Shown one piece after another: positions 38,303 to 47,038 of a stretch of DNA of 64,000 nucleotides. Position 1 is the first letter of the stretch. Every line of letters begins with the position of its first letter. The translations under genes were made by a program, and so were the position numbers. The DNA lies in the NCBI GenBank assembly GCA_021555105.2, contig CP134604.1, positions 248,001-312,000 on the forward strand, written 5' to 3'. The stretch comes from Thalassospiraceae bacterium LMO-JJ14 (GTDB taxonomy: Bacteria > Pseudomonadota > Alphaproteobacteria > Rhodospirillales > Casp-alpha2). Under the pieces are notes generated by a model. It searched no databases. It was given only the letters and a program-made list of their open reading frames with translations, and was not told the origin of the DNA.

Positions 38303-39328
38303 ATGTTTCGCATCCTTGCAATCCTCTGCCTTTTGCTTTCTTCCTCGGCTTTTGCCGAGGATACGGACGATCCTGTCGCGATCTTGCTTAAAGGTAATAA
38401 TCTGCAAGAGAGTGATTGCCCGGAACTCGTACGCTTCCTTAATAATCAATCTGTGTCCAAACAGGAAAGGCATGAAGACGCCCCGATTACGGTCGCGCTT
38501 TCATACCGTATTCTGGTTCTTGGCTGTCCGATGCGGTTCATGACAACACCGATCAATGCACTCCTTCGATCGGAAATACCGGCAACCCGCGAAGACGTCT
38601 CCGTCTCTCTCGGCGCGGCATATGAATACGGAGTGCGCGTAGACCGTGATCTCGACGAGGCGCGCTATTGGTACCGCAAACTTGCGTACAGGCTTATCGG
38701 TCAACCTGAATTTTATTTGAAATTTACCCGCCAACGTATCGCACGAATCAACCCCGTTCACCGGCTCATGAGTTCGGAAGACTGGTCTGCGGCAATGGAC
38801 AAGGGCGCGTTGGCGTCCGTGATTTTCGAGGAAGAACTTCTAGCCGTTCAAGAACTCATGAACGGGCCTGTCAGCGGCATCGTCCGGGCGAGCGAGCATC
38901 TTTATCGCGGCACCGGCGGTTTTCCGCGCGACAAGAAAATCGCCAAAAAAATTCTCTATGATGCCGCGCGGGATGGCAAACCGGAAGCTCAGTACGCCTT
39001 CGCCATCGCTCTATTGGATCGTCGTTTTTCCATTCTAGGCCAAGAGCGTCAATTCCAACGAATGCAGGCAGAACGTTATCTAACGATGGCTGTGAATCAA
39101 AATCATCTTCCGGCTATCCTCAAACTTGCGGAGATATGTGAAAGCACAACCAATTGGCACAATGATGTCGCAGCCTATGCGCTTTATCGAAAGGCGGCGC
39201 ACGAAGGCGCAACAGGCTTTGAAAAGCAACTGGAACGACTTCGCGCACGTAATCAACTATACTTGGACAGCGAACTTGAACGGATCGAAAGATGGATTAA
39301 TGACGGGATAGGTCCCGCCTGCTATTGA
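38303..39328 (+). CDS. exported Sel1-repeat protein, cassette 3 (putative immunity protein)
   Basis: 341 residues. Signal peptide MFRILAILCLLLSSSAFA. Sel1 repeats: SVSLGAAYEYGVRVDRDLDEARYWYRKLAYRL, YDAARDGKPEAQYAFAIALLD and AAYALYRKAAHEGATG. It ends convergently with the complete toxin gene, with a 7-base overlap of the coding ends (39322-39328). This is the pair in which both partners look intact. Confidence 0.78.
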   Translation: MFRILAILCLLLSSSAFAEDTDDPVAILLKGNNLQESDCPELVRFLNNQSVSKQERHEDAPITVALSYRILVLGCPMRFMTTPINALLRSEIPATREDVSVSLGAAYEYGVRVDRDLDEARYWYRKLAYRLIGQPEFYLKFTRQRIARINPVHRLMSSEDWSAAMDKGALASVIFEEELLAVQELMNGPVSGIVRASEHLYRGTGGFPRDKKIAKKILYDAARDGKPEAQYAFAIALLDRRFSILGQERQFQRMQAERYLTMAVNQNHLPAILKLAEICESTTNWHNDVAAYALYRKAAHEGATGFEKQLERLRARNQLYLDSELERIERWINDGIGPACY

Positions 39329-40155
39329 TCCGAACATTCTAGCAATTCAAACTTTCGCCAAGTATTCCGCAATATAGCTAGTGCTTCGTTGACGTCTTTG
39401 AGAGCGTATTCGCGGTCTTTCTCGATCAGTTTGAACTCTTCGGCCAATCGAGCATATTCCAGTTCCAGTTCCCCATACGCAACCAGTATCCTGACGAGAT
39501 CGGCCGGCGCACCCGGGTCCAGCCGCCGCCGTAAGAGCGACTCAATTGAAGCACCGCTATAGTACACGCGAGCCTCAGTCGCGAGCTTCGCCTTCTGCGC
39601 CCGGTTTGCTTTAAGTTTCATGGATTGCTCGTTCACACGATTATCTTGGATGTTGAAACGCGTCTTAGCAGCGTCAAGGTTATTTCCATCAACTTCGAGT
39701 TGAAGCTTAAGCCGCGCACATGCAGCTTTGTTGTCTTTCACATCCTCCGCCAAGCACCGGCAGTTGGGCGCTTCACCGGGATGACCGCCCTCGGGCGGGT
39801 TATCCCAGTCGAAGACCTTTCCGTCCCGCTCTGCGTGCGCGGAGCGCACCTTGCTGTCGCCCCGCGTGCGCCAGATGTATTTTCCGGATTTCTTTCCGCT
39901 TTCCGCCAACGCGACCCGGATCGCTTTCTCAGTGTCGTCGCCGGGACGCACCTCGCCCGTCCGGCGGAGGCCTTTGTCGCGCTGCAGGTCGGTAACGGCA
40001 TCGAACAATTGGTCATCGGGATAAGGTGTCATGCCGTAGCCGGGCGTCTTGTAATACCCGAGCCGTCTGAGCGCGATCTTGGTCTCCATTGCATCATCAA
40101 GATCGACGTTCGCATTCGATGCCAGCGGCGCTTTGAGAGAGAAACGTTTGGTCAT
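39322..40155 (-). CDS. peptidoglycan-binding / MuF-like protein with variable tail (putative phage polymorphic toxin)
   Basis: 277 residues, the only full-length member of the array. N-terminal domain (about 15-80) resembles phage peptidoglycan-binding modules (METKIALRRLGYYKTPGYGMTPYPDDQLFDAVTDLQRDKGLRRTGEVRPGDDTEKAI). Then a MuF/SPP1-gp7-like block (about 85-135: YIWRTRGDSKVRSAHAERDGKVFDWDNPPEGGHPGEAPNCRC). The C-terminal tip (about 140-277) is helical and coiled coil. MuF-domain proteins are a known class of polymorphic toxins carried by temperate phages. No catalytic motif is evident in this tip, so toxicity is inferred from architecture and the paired Sel1 gene. Confidence 0.78.
   Translation of the reverse strand: MTKRFSLKAPLASNANVDLDDAMETKIALRRLGYYKTPGYGMTPYPDDQLFDAVTDLQRDKGLRRTGEVRPGDDTEKAIRVALAESGKKSGKYIWRTRGDSKVRSAHAERDGKVFDWDNPPEGGHPGEAPNCRCLAEDVKDNKAACARLKLQLEVDGNNLDAAKTRFNIQDNRVNEQSMKLKANRAQKAKLATEARVYYSGASIESLLRRRLDPGAPADLVRILVAYGELELEYARLAEEFKLIEKDREYALKDVNEALAILRNTWRKFELLECSDQ
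39755..39949. repeat. MuF homology block M3 (within the complete gene)
   Basis: Third copy of the MuF coding block, inside the intact gene. Upstream coding sequence for the peptidoglycan-binding domain is present only here, so this is the likely acceptor for tip exchange. Confidence 0.8.
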
Positions 40156-40176
40156 GGATCAGGTCCTTTCAGACAT

Positions 40177-40207
40177 AAAAAAAGCCCCGCCGGAATTGGC
40201 GAGGCTT
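40177..40207 (-). terminator. rho-independent terminator upstream of the MuF gene
   Basis: On the minus strand AAGCCTCGCC pairs with GGCGGGGCTT around AATTCC, followed by seven T. It lies 22 bases before the MuF-gene ATG, the same layout as phage genes at 56.2 kb, and may be the end of a former upstream phage gene. Confidence 0.75.
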
Positions 40208-40244
40208 CGGTTGCAATTAGGTATTGAGCGCAGGGGTGCCCCCA

Positions 40245-40338
40245 CGCCGTCATTCCGGCTTATACCGGAATTCAGGTGTCCGTCGTTATGGACCCCGGCC
40301 GGAGCCCGTGCCCGCGTAAGCGGGGGCCGGGGTGACGG
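40245..40338. repeat. REP-like palindromic intergenic repeat, copy 2
   Basis: Begins CGCCGTCATTCCGGC and ends GGGGCCGGGGTGACGG, matching the reverse complement of the 16445-16552 element at its ends and in the CCCCGGCC core. It lies between the MuF gene and tRNA-Arg. A perfect hairpin (GGTTCGAGC/GCTCGAACC, 40367-40387) follows before the att repeat. Confidence 0.65.
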
Positions 40339-40390
40339 ATTTTAGTTTAAAGTGAATGGTGCGCCCGGTTCGAGCAATGCTCGAACCTTT

Positions 40391-40463
40391 CATTCATAAC
40401 AGGGCGCACATTGGAAATGGTGCGCCCGGCAGGATTCGAACCTGCGGCCCCAGGATTAGGAAT
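40391..40463. repeat. att-like direct repeat overlapping tRNA-Arg
   Basis: Partner of 35115-35187 (about 89% identity over 73 bases). It covers the 3' half of the intact tRNA-Arg gene and 30 bases past its 3' end. The pair bounds the Sel1/MuF island. Confidence 0.85.
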
Positions 40464-40494
40464 CCTGTGCTCTATCCTACTGAGCTACGGGCGC
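40421..40494 (-). tRNA. tRNA-Arg (anticodon CCT)
   Basis: 74 bases fold as a complete tRNA: acceptor GCGCCCG/CGGGCGC, D arm GCTC/GAGC, anticodon stem CAGGA/TCCTG with loop TTCCTAA (anticodon CCT, decoding AGG), T arm with TTCGAAT, discriminator A, no encoded CCA. Its 3' end faces the island, the usual geometry for integration by a tyrosine recombinase. Confidence 0.95.
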
Positions 40495-40592
40495 ACGGGT
40501 TTTGACTACACCAGCCGTTGCCTGATGGCAATCACGCGGCACGGATGCCGATTGCCCAATTCAGACTGGAACGTGCAGGGAGCTGAAAAAGA

Positions 40593-41114
40593 TTAGCGGC
40601 CAATCATCGTGGTCGGTACGGAGACGCTAAGCATCACAGATTCCGTGCCGGGATTGGTATCGCCGAGACTGGCATTCGAACTGTGCGAGAAGGATATCCC
40701 TAGGCGGGATTTGTCACGGAACCGGTAAGCGATTTCGAGCCGCGAGCGGAATTCAAGGGCATGGCCCAAATCAAGGTCGTCGGTTTTGCCGCGCCACCAC
40801 GTCGGTGCGAATGAGGGTTGGATGATCCAGTTATCACCGAGTTGCAGATCGATCAGGACACCGGCGCCGACAAAACTCATGCCATTGGTGACGTAGGCCG
40901 CGTGTGCAAAAGGCTTGAAAATCCAGAGTTCCTTGTCGGAGCGGTATTCCAGAGAAAACTCGCCGCCCTCGTCCTTCTGGCGATTGATATCGAAATAACC
41001 GCCGGAAAAGGTGATATAGGCCGGGTCTTTGGCGAGCTTGAAACCGTCGGCCAGTGCTGGCTGGACTGCGCATATCAATACTGCCAAAAACACTCCCCGC
41101 AACATTACCTTCAT
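40593..41114 (-). CDS. PagL-like lipid A 3-O-deacylase
   Basis: Outer-membrane beta-barrel enzyme that removes the 3-O acyl chain of lipid A. 173 residues from the ATG at 41114, with signal peptide (ending QPALA-DG), alternating beta-strand pattern and the PagL catalytic motif HSSNAS (His144, Ser146). It ends with an aromatic-poor strand rather than the typical terminal Phe. Family assignment rests on the HxSN motif and barrel size. Confidence 0.8.
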   Translation of the reverse strand: MKVMLRGVFLAVLICAVQPALADGFKLAKDPAYITFSGGYFDINRQKDEGGEFSLEYRSDKELWIFKPFAHAAYVTNGMSFVGAGVLIDLQLGDNWIIQPSFAPTWWRGKTDDLDLGHALEFRSRLEIAYRFRDKSRLGISFSHSSNASLGDTNPGTESVMLSVSVPTTMIGR

Positions 41115-41195
41115 GACGGTTCCCCCTGTCAAACCAAGGGGGCACTGTACTTCCAGCCATACCCACGGTCAATTACCGCTTCATTCAGCCCTGGG

Positions 41196-42155
41196 TCAGA
41201 TTCGCTCCTTCATGCTTTCGGTCGCGCGCACAAGCTGAGAGCGGATTCCCGGTTCCATTGCCGAATGTCCGGCATCCGGTACGATCCGGTAATCGATTTC
41301 CGGCCACATACGCACCAGTGCGTCGGCTGTGCGGATCGGGCACACCATATCGTAGCGGCCCTGCACGACGACGCAGGGCAGATGGCGCAGATTCGGGACT
41401 CCATCAAGGATTTCCGTATCCCCGATAAAGACGTCATTGATGAAATAATGCGCCTCGATCCTGGCCAGTGACAGCGCGCCGCTGGACGCCTGCGGGGGCG
41501 CCTCACTTGGCGACGCCAGCAGGTTGGAGCATGAAGTCTCATACCCGGCCCAATATGCCGCGGCTTGCATGTGCACCTCCGGCGACTGGTCCATCAGACG
41601 CTTGTGGTACGCCGCCATCAGATCGCCCTGCTCATCGTCGGGGATATATTCAGAAAACCGCCGCCAGGCTTCCGGAAAAACCGTGTGCATCCCATAAAGG
41701 AACCAGTCCAGTTCGGCGGTGCTGCCCAGGAATATACCACGCAGAACAAGCCCCAGACAGTGCGACTTGTGGCGAAGCGCATAGACCAGCGCCAGCGTTG
41801 AGCCCCATGATCCGCCGAAAACCAGCCAACTGTGTATATTCAAGTGCGCCCGTAGCCGTTCGATGTCATCGACAAGATGATCCGTTGTATTGCATTCGGT
41901 CGACGCAAATGGGCGCGAACGCCCGGCACCGCGCTGATCGAAAATAACGATGCGATAATGGTCCGGGTCAAAAAAGCGCCGGTGTGCCGGATTGGACCCC
42001 GCACCCGGCCCGCCATGCAGAAAGACCACCGGGACCCCCTGCGGATTGCCCGACTGCTCGAAATAAAGCCGGTGACCGTCGCTGACATCAAGCATGCCCC
42101 GGTCATAGGGTTCGATCTTCGGGTAGAGGTCCATGTGGCGGGGGGCTGTATCCAT
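41196..42155 (-). CDS. pip: proline iminopeptidase
   Basis: Alpha/beta-hydrolase peptidase removing N-terminal proline. 319 residues with HGGPGAGSNPAHRRFFDPDHYRIVIFDQRGAGRS, the oxyanion and early family signature, nucleophile Ser116 in GGSWGSTLAL, and VVQGRYDMVCP and PDAGHSAMEP supplying Asp and His. Length and motifs are typical. Confidence 0.94.
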   Translation of the reverse strand: MDTAPRHMDLYPKIEPYDRGMLDVSDGHRLYFEQSGNPQGVPVVFLHGGPGAGSNPAHRRFFDPDHYRIVIFDQRGAGRSRPFASTECNTTDHLVDDIERLRAHLNIHSWLVFGGSWGSTLALVYALRHKSHCLGLVLRGIFLGSTAELDWFLYGMHTVFPEAWRRFSEYIPDDEQGDLMAAYHKRLMDQSPEVHMQAAAYWAGYETSCSNLLASPSEAPPQASSGALSLARIEAHYFINDVFIGDTEILDGVPNLRHLPCVVVQGRYDMVCPIRTADALVRMWPEIDYRIVPDAGHSAMEPGIRSQLVRATESMKERI

Positions 42156-42195
42156 ATCGACACCTTAGCAATCGTTGGCGCGTCAAGAAAAGGTC

Positions 42196-43068
42196 TCAAC
42201 GCACTTTCATCGGGGCGAAGCGGCCGGCACGTATCGCTTCAGTTATTTCTATATAATCCTGATCGTCCGGTTTCAGTACCCCATGGCGGACGGCAAAATC
42301 GATAATGACCAGGGCCGCATTAAATTTGAAATCGTCGGTTTCGCGAATACGCGCGATCACGTCATCCATCGGCCAAAGGAAAAAGGCATCGACTTCGCCG
42401 TCCGTCGGCACCGGTTCGAAAGTCTCGGGCAGTTCGACGTCATAGTTGAACAGCACGTCGTGGCGCAACCCTTCGGCACGTTCGGTCAGATACGAGACAG
42501 TACCGATCGGCACGGCCGTTTCCGCAAGCACCGCCGGCATTCCGGCTTCCTCGGCACATTCCTTCATCAGATTATCGCGAACCGACAGGCCAACGGGCTG
42601 TCCGCCGGCAACGATCTGATCGAGTTTCCCGGGCCCGGTCTGCTTTTGCATCGATCGCTTGCCGATCCACATGTGCAGCAAGCCGCCTTTACGGACATAG
42701 CCGTTCAGGTGCACGCCGTAGCCCATGGTACCGAACCGGGGCACAGTGGCGCGCTCGATCGTCAGCAACGGCGGCGCGTAAAAATTCTCGGACACGGGGT
42801 AATGCTCACCGCGCCAACCGGGAAACATACCCTGCGCGCGGAGTTGTTCGAGCAACGCCGCTACGGCTTCGGTGCGGTCTTCCGCCGTGGGAAGCCCCGG
42901 CGACAAGGTGACCACATCGTCGCTGACTTCGAAAACTCCCGGATATCCAGCCAGCGCTTCGGCGAAAGCATGATCGACACGCCCCAGCGCCTGCCCGCAA
43001 ACCATCAGCGGGCGATAATTTTCCGGTGTAAATCGGGCGCAGATATCTAGCCGTTCGATCAGACTCAA
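42196..43068 (-). CDS. Nudix hydrolase (DUF4743 / TPK-associated type)
   Basis: 290 residues. An N-terminal DUF4743-like domain (ERLDICARFTPENYRPLMVCGQALGRV) is followed by a Nudix domain with GQPVGLSVRDNLMKECAEEAGMP, which matches the GX5EX7REUXEEXGU box with its metal-binding glutamates except that the first conserved Glu position reads differently. This family is related to the Nudix part of eukaryotic thiamine pyrophosphokinase-like proteins. Substrate unknown. Confidence 0.85.
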   Translation of the reverse strand: MSLIERLDICARFTPENYRPLMVCGQALGRVDHAFAEALAGYPGVFEVSDDVVTLSPGLPTAEDRTEAVAALLEQLRAQGMFPGWRGEHYPVSENFYAPPLLTIERATVPRFGTMGYGVHLNGYVRKGGLLHMWIGKRSMQKQTGPGKLDQIVAGGQPVGLSVRDNLMKECAEEAGMPAVLAETAVPIGTVSYLTERAEGLRHDVLFNYDVELPETFEPVPTDGEVDAFFLWPMDDVIARIRETDDFKFNAALVIIDFAVRHGVLKPDDQDYIEITEAIRAGRFAPMKVR

Positions 43069-43087
43069 ATAACGTCTCCCGGCAAGA

Positions 43088-43396
43088 TCAGATGGCTCCG
43101 GCCAGACTTTTCTGCGATGTCAGCACGGTTCGCACCAAATGTAATCCACGCAGGTCGTTGGCCAATCGCCAGTTTGTCTCCGCATCGGCGTCTGCAAGCT
43201 GCAGATCGACATGCATGGCATCGCCGGTCTCGCCGGTTCGCATGGCATAGACATGTGATGGTGTCAGACCGCGCTTGGTAAACGGCTCCAGGATACGACT
43301 CAACGTATTCGGATCGCACTGGGCGACGACGGAAAAGCAGGCGGTGAAAGTTTTCGGTGTCTGGGCCGGTTCGGCGCGGCCCGCATTGGTGCTCAT
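43088..43396 (-). CDS. small ACT-domain protein
   Basis: 102 residues from the ATG at 43396. It reads as one ACT fold: FSVVAQCDPNTLSRILEPFTKRGLTPSHVYAMR, then a beta strand MHVDLQLADADAET and LRGLHLVRTVL. ACT domains bind amino acids or act as regulatory subunits, as in small acetolactate synthase subunits. It is not next to ilv genes, so its partner is unknown. Confidence 0.72.
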   Translation of the reverse strand: MSTNAGRAEPAQTPKTFTACFSVVAQCDPNTLSRILEPFTKRGLTPSHVYAMRTGETGDAMHVDLQLADADAETNWRLANDLRGLHLVRTVLTSQKSLAGAI

Positions 43397-43577
43397 GATA
43401 CATTCTTTCAGATGAGTGATCGGTATATACGCGCGCATAAAAATCAAGCGCGTGTCCCGGCGACCTCAGAGGGTCACCGGGTCCGTAATTCGTCCGATCA
43501 CACATAGCGAAAAGAATGTTTTCATGTGGCCAAGCATACGCCGCACAGAAAAGGCGTCAAGACCAAGAAGGCTTGGC

Positions 43578-43949
43578 TCAGCCGTTGGCGGCGCGTCTGC
43601 GGCGGTCTTCCTTCGACGGTTTCACATAAGCCCGCTCGCAATGGGTCGCACAATACGGGCGTCCTTCGGCGACCTTGTCACCGCAGAAGTGAAAGTCATC
43701 GGTCGCCGGATCGCCGGTCGGCCAGACGCACATGCCGGGACGCAGTTGCGCCATCGAAACCACGTTGGTTTTCTTTTCCGGTTTCGGCTTGATCGGCGAG
43801 CCCCGCTTCGGTAATCCAAGTCTGTGCACTTTGCCGACCACCGCGTTTTTGGTGATCCCCATCCGCGAACCGATTTCGCTGGTTGTATGCCCTTCGTTCC
43901 AGAGCGCGATCAGCGTTTTAATATGGTCCGGTGTCCACTCGAAGGTCAT
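43578..43949 (-). CDS. gcrA: GcrA cell cycle regulator
   Basis: Alphaproteobacterial transcription factor that acts with sigma-70 at GANTC-methylated promoters. 123 residues from the ATG at 43949: N-terminal helix-turn-helix MTFEWTPDHIKTLIALWNEGHTTSEIGSRMGITKNAVVGKVHRLGLPKRGSPI, and a C-terminal sigma-binding part with CVWPTGDPATDDFHFCGDKVAEGRPYCATHCERAYVK. An in-frame upstream ATG (44069) would run across the regulatory sites and is rejected. Confidence 0.95.
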   Translation of the reverse strand: MTFEWTPDHIKTLIALWNEGHTTSEIGSRMGITKNAVVGKVHRLGLPKRGSPIKPKPEKKTNVVSMAQLRPGMCVWPTGDPATDDFHFCGDKVAEGRPYCATHCERAYVKPSKEDRRRRAANG

Positions 43950-43986
43950 TACGGTCTCCTCGGCCTGCCTGATGCGGCAAATGATT

Positions 43987-44010
43987 GAATCCCCTGTTCG
44001 CGGCCGATTC
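43987..44010. promoter_or_regulatory. two GANTC (CcrM) sites upstream of gcrA
   Basis: GAATC at 43987-43991 and GATTC at 44006-44010 lie 38 and 57 bases before the gcrA start. GANTC is the methylation site of CcrM and the context read by GcrA in alphaproteobacteria, so methylation-dependent control of gcrA itself is plausible. Confidence 0.6.
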
Positions 44011-44071
44011 TTACGTAAAACCGCGAGCCCAGACACCATATTTTGTTTCTTATTACCATGCAATCGCACGA

Positions 44072-44080
44072 TGTGGATAA
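44072..44080 (-). promoter_or_regulatory. DnaA box between gcrA and the mutase gene
   Basis: TGTGGATAA is the exact complement of the DnaA box TTATCCACA. It is 123 bases upstream of gcrA. In Caulobacter DnaA activates gcrA, so a box here is meaningful, though a single 9-mer can occur by chance. Confidence 0.55.
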
Positions 44081-44207
44081 CTGCACAATATTTTGCGTTG
44101 ACGCGCTAAAATAGCCATTTTCCATTTCGCACGTGCAAAAAACATGGAAGCGGGACCAGCGCCTCGTCTATAATCGCCAGCCTTGGGAGAAGAGATCGGA
44201 GGATTAC

Positions 44208-46361
44208 ATGGCGGGTACCGATAAGCCGGGACTTGAAGATTGGCGTGCGGCTGCTGAAAAAGACCTCAAAGGAAAAAGCGCCGACGCGCTAAACTGGGAA
44301 ACGCCGGAAGGCATTACCGTCAAGCCGCTGTATACCGCTGCCGATCTTGAAGGCCTCGAGCACATCGACACGCTGCCGGGCTTTGCGCCGTTCCTGCGTG
44401 GACCGCGTGCCACCATGTACGCGAACCGGCCGTGGACGATCCGCCAGTACGCCGGGTTCTCGACCGCCGAGGATTCCAACAAGTTTTACCGCGAAAATCT
44501 TGCCGCCGGACAAAAGGGCCTCAGCGTTGCTTTCGATCTGGCGACGCACCGCGGCTACGACAGCGATCATGCGCGGGTCATCGGCGATGTCGGCAAGGCC
44601 GGCGTCGCCATCGACAGCGTCGAGGACATGAAGATCCTGTTCGACGGCATCCCCCTGGACGAAATGTCCGTGTCCATGACCATGAACGGCGCCGTGCTGC
44701 CGGTGCTGGCCGGCTATATCGTCGCCGCCGAGGAACAGGGTGTTTCCGCCGACAAATTGTCGGGCACCATCCAGAACGACATTCTGAAAGAATTCATGGT
44801 GCGGAACACTTATATATATCCGCCCGAACCGTCGATGCGCATCGTCGCCGATATCATCGGCTACACTGCCGAGTACATGCCACGTTTCAATTCGATTTCG
44901 ATTTCCGGCTATCACATGCAGGAAGCGGGCGCGACCTGCGTGCAGGAGCTCGCGTATACATTGGCCGACGGGGTTGAGTATGTGCGCGCTGCCCGCGCCA
45001 AGGGCCTCGACGTGGACAAGTTCGCGCCGCGCCTGAGCTTCTTCTTCTGCATCGGCATGAACTTCTTCATGGAAGTCGCCAAGCTCCGCGCCGCACGCAT
45101 TTTGTGGGCCGAACTGATGACGGAGTTCGAGCCGAAGGACCCGCGCTCAAGCATGCTGCGCACCCACTGCCAGACGTCGGGCGTGTCGCTGACGGAAAAA
45201 GACGCCAACAACAATGTCATCCGCACAACGATTGAGGCGATGGCCGCGGTGTTGGGTGGCACCCAGTCGCTGCACACCAATGCGCTCGACGAAGCCGTCG
45301 GCCTGCCGACCCGCAACTCGGCCCGGATCGCGCGCAACACGCAATTGATCATCGCCGAGGAAACCGGCATCCCCAACGTCATCGATCCGCTCGGCGGCAG
45401 CTACTATGTCGAAAGCCTGACCAACGCGATGGTCGTTGAGGCGAAGAAGCTGATCGACGAGGTCGAGGACATGGGCGGCATGACCAAGGCCGTCGACGCC
45501 GGGCTTCCGAAGCTCCGCATCGAGGAAGCGGCTGCGCGCCGTCAGGCCCGCATCGACCGCGGCGAGGAAGTCGTCGTCGGCGTCAACAAGTATCAGCGCG
45601 CCGAAGAAGAGAACATCGATATCCTCGACATCGACAACGCCAAGGTGCGTGAGTCCCAGGTGACGCGTCTGCAGACGATCCGCAATACCCGCGATCAGGC
45701 GGCCTGCGACGCGGCGCTCAAAGCGCTGAGCGATGCGGCGGAATCCGGCGAAGGCAACCTGCTTGCGCTCGCCGTCGAAGCGACCCGCAAGCGCGCCACC
45801 GTCGGCGAAATCTCCGACGCGCTGGAAAGTGTCTATACCCGCTACCGGGCCGAAATCCGCTCGATCTCCGGCGTCTATGGCGGTGCATACGACGCCGACG
45901 AGAGCTTCGGCAAGATTCGCGCCGACGTCGCCCGGTTCGCCGAAGCCGAAGGCCGCCGCCCGCGCATGCTGGTCGTCAAGATGGGCCAGGACGGCCACGA
46001 CCGGGGCGCCAAGGTGATCGCCACCGCGTTTGCCGATATCGGCTTCGATGTCGACGTCGGCCCACTGTTCCAGACGCCGGAGGAATCGGCGCGCGAAGCC
46101 ATCGAAAACGATGTCCATGTGATCGGCGTCTCATCTCAGGCCGCCGGCCACAAGACGCTGGTCCCGGAGCTGATCGACGAGTTGAAGAAACAGGGCGCCG
46201 ACGACATCATGGTGGTGTGCGGCGGCGTCATCCCGCCGCAGGATTACGACTTCCTGTATGGCAAGGGGGTCGCCGCGATCTACGGACCCGGCACCAACAT
46301 CCCGACGGCGGCGGCGGAAATTCTGGCACGGCTTTCCGGCAAGGCAGAAGCGGCGGAGTAA
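44208..46361 (+). CDS. scpA: methylmalonyl-CoA mutase (adenosylcobalamin-dependent)
   Basis: Interconverts succinyl-CoA and methylmalonyl-CoA in propionate metabolism. 717 residues from the ATG at 44208 (CGGAGGATT upstream). N-terminal TIM-barrel with [47 protein letters not shown] and [13 protein letters not shown]-terminal B12 domain with the DxHxxG motif in [11 protein letters not shown] (Asp595, His597) and the [14 protein letters not shown] loop. Single-chain form. No pcc genes or epimerase lie nearby. Confidence 0.97.
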   Translation: MAGTDKPGLEDWRAAAEKDLKGKSADALNWETPEGITVKPLYTAADLEGLEHIDTLPGFAPFLRGPRATMYANRPWTIRQYAGFSTAEDSNKFYRENLAAGQKGLSVAFDLATHRGYDSDHARVIGDVGKAGVAIDSVEDMKILFDGIPLDEMSVSMTMNGAVLPVLAGYIVAAEEQGVSADKLSGTIQNDILKEFMVRNTYIYPPEPSMRIVADIIGYTAEYMPRFNSISISGYHMQEAGATCVQELAYTLADGVEYVRAARAKGLDVDKFAPRLSFFFCIGMNFFMEVAKLRAARILWAELMTEFEPKDPRSSMLRTHCQTSGVSLTEKDANNNVIRTTIEAMAAVLGGTQSLHTNALDEAVGLPTRNSARIARNTQLIIAEETGIPNVIDPLGGSYYVESLTNAMVVEAKKLIDEVEDMGGMTKAVDAGLPKLRIEEAAARRQARIDRGEEVVVGVNKYQRAEEENIDILDIDNAKVRESQVTRLQTIRNTRDQAACDAALKALSDAAESGEGNLLALAVEATRKRATVGEISDALESVYTRYRAEIRSISGVYGGAYDADESFGKIRADVARFAEAEGRRPRMLVVKMGQDGHDRGAKVIATAFADIGFDVDVGPLFQTPEESAREAIENDVHVIGVSSQAAGHKTLVPELIDELKKQGADDIMVVCGGVIPPQDYDFLYGKGVAAIYGPGTNIPTAAAEILARLSGKAEAAE

Positions 46362-46411
46362 ACCCGCTTCAATCCACCCGGCACCTGATACAACGAATTG
46401 AGCCCCGCATC

Positions 46412-46984
46412 ATGAGCGATAAACCGATCAGCCGCTTCCCGGTCCCCGACCTGCAGGACTTGCCCCCGGACCTCCGCGACAAGATCCTCGCCGTACAGGA
46501 AAAAGCCGGCTTCGTGCCGAACGTTTTCCTGGCACTGGCGCACAGACCGGACGAGTGTCGCGCCTTCTTTGCCTATCACGATGCGCTGATGGAAAAGAAC
46601 GAGGGACTGAGCAAGGCGGAACGCGAGATGATCGTCGTCGCCACCTCCAGCGCCAACGGTTGCCAGTATTGCGTGGTGGCGCACGGCGCGATCCTGCGTA
46701 TCCGCGCCAAGGACCCTCTCGTCGCCGATCAGGTCGCCGTCAATTACCGCAAGGCCGACATCACCGAACGGCAAAAGGCGATGCTCGATTACGCGTTGAA
46801 GGTCTGCCTGCACGCCGAGACGGTCAGCGACGAAGATTTCGACACGCTACGAAGCCACGGCTTCGACGATGACGACATCTGGGATATCGGCGCCATTACC
46901 GCCTTCTTCGGCATGAGCAACCGCCTCGCCAACATGACCGCCATGCGCCCCAACGATGAGTTTTACACTCTCGGGCGCGGCTGA
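46412..46984 (+). CDS. AhpD-like peroxidase-related (carboxymuconolactone decarboxylase fold) protein
   Basis: 190 residues. Helical CMD/AhpD fold with the redox pair in SANGCQYCVVAHGAILR (CxxC followed by His, the AhpD catalytic arrangement). Begins SRFPVPDLQDLPPDLRDKILAVQEKAGFVPNVFLALAHRPDECRAFF, matching the uncharacterised peroxidase-related family. Probably has alkyl hydroperoxidase activity. Lies 50 bases after the mutase on the same strand. Confidence 0.9.
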   Translation: MSDKPISRFPVPDLQDLPPDLRDKILAVQEKAGFVPNVFLALAHRPDECRAFFAYHDALMEKNEGLSKAEREMIVVATSSANGCQYCVVAHGAILRIRAKDPLVADQVAVNYRKADITERQKAMLDYALKVCLHAETVSDEDFDTLRSHGFDDDDIWDIGAITAFFGMSNRLANMTAMRPNDEFYTLGRG

Positions 46985-47038
46985 GCCGGCACGGCAAACG
47001 ACCCCGCGCCGACCCCCGGTCGTGCCGCAATAAACTTA

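Noticed and set aside
40367-40387. Perfect 9-bp hairpin after tRNA-Arg as terminator
   Set aside because: No T-run follows on either strand, so it is noted only as a palindrome within the REP-like region.
45147-46118. Long open frame antisense to the mutase gene
   Set aside because: Mirrors the GC-rich codon structure of scpA and has no recognisable domain.
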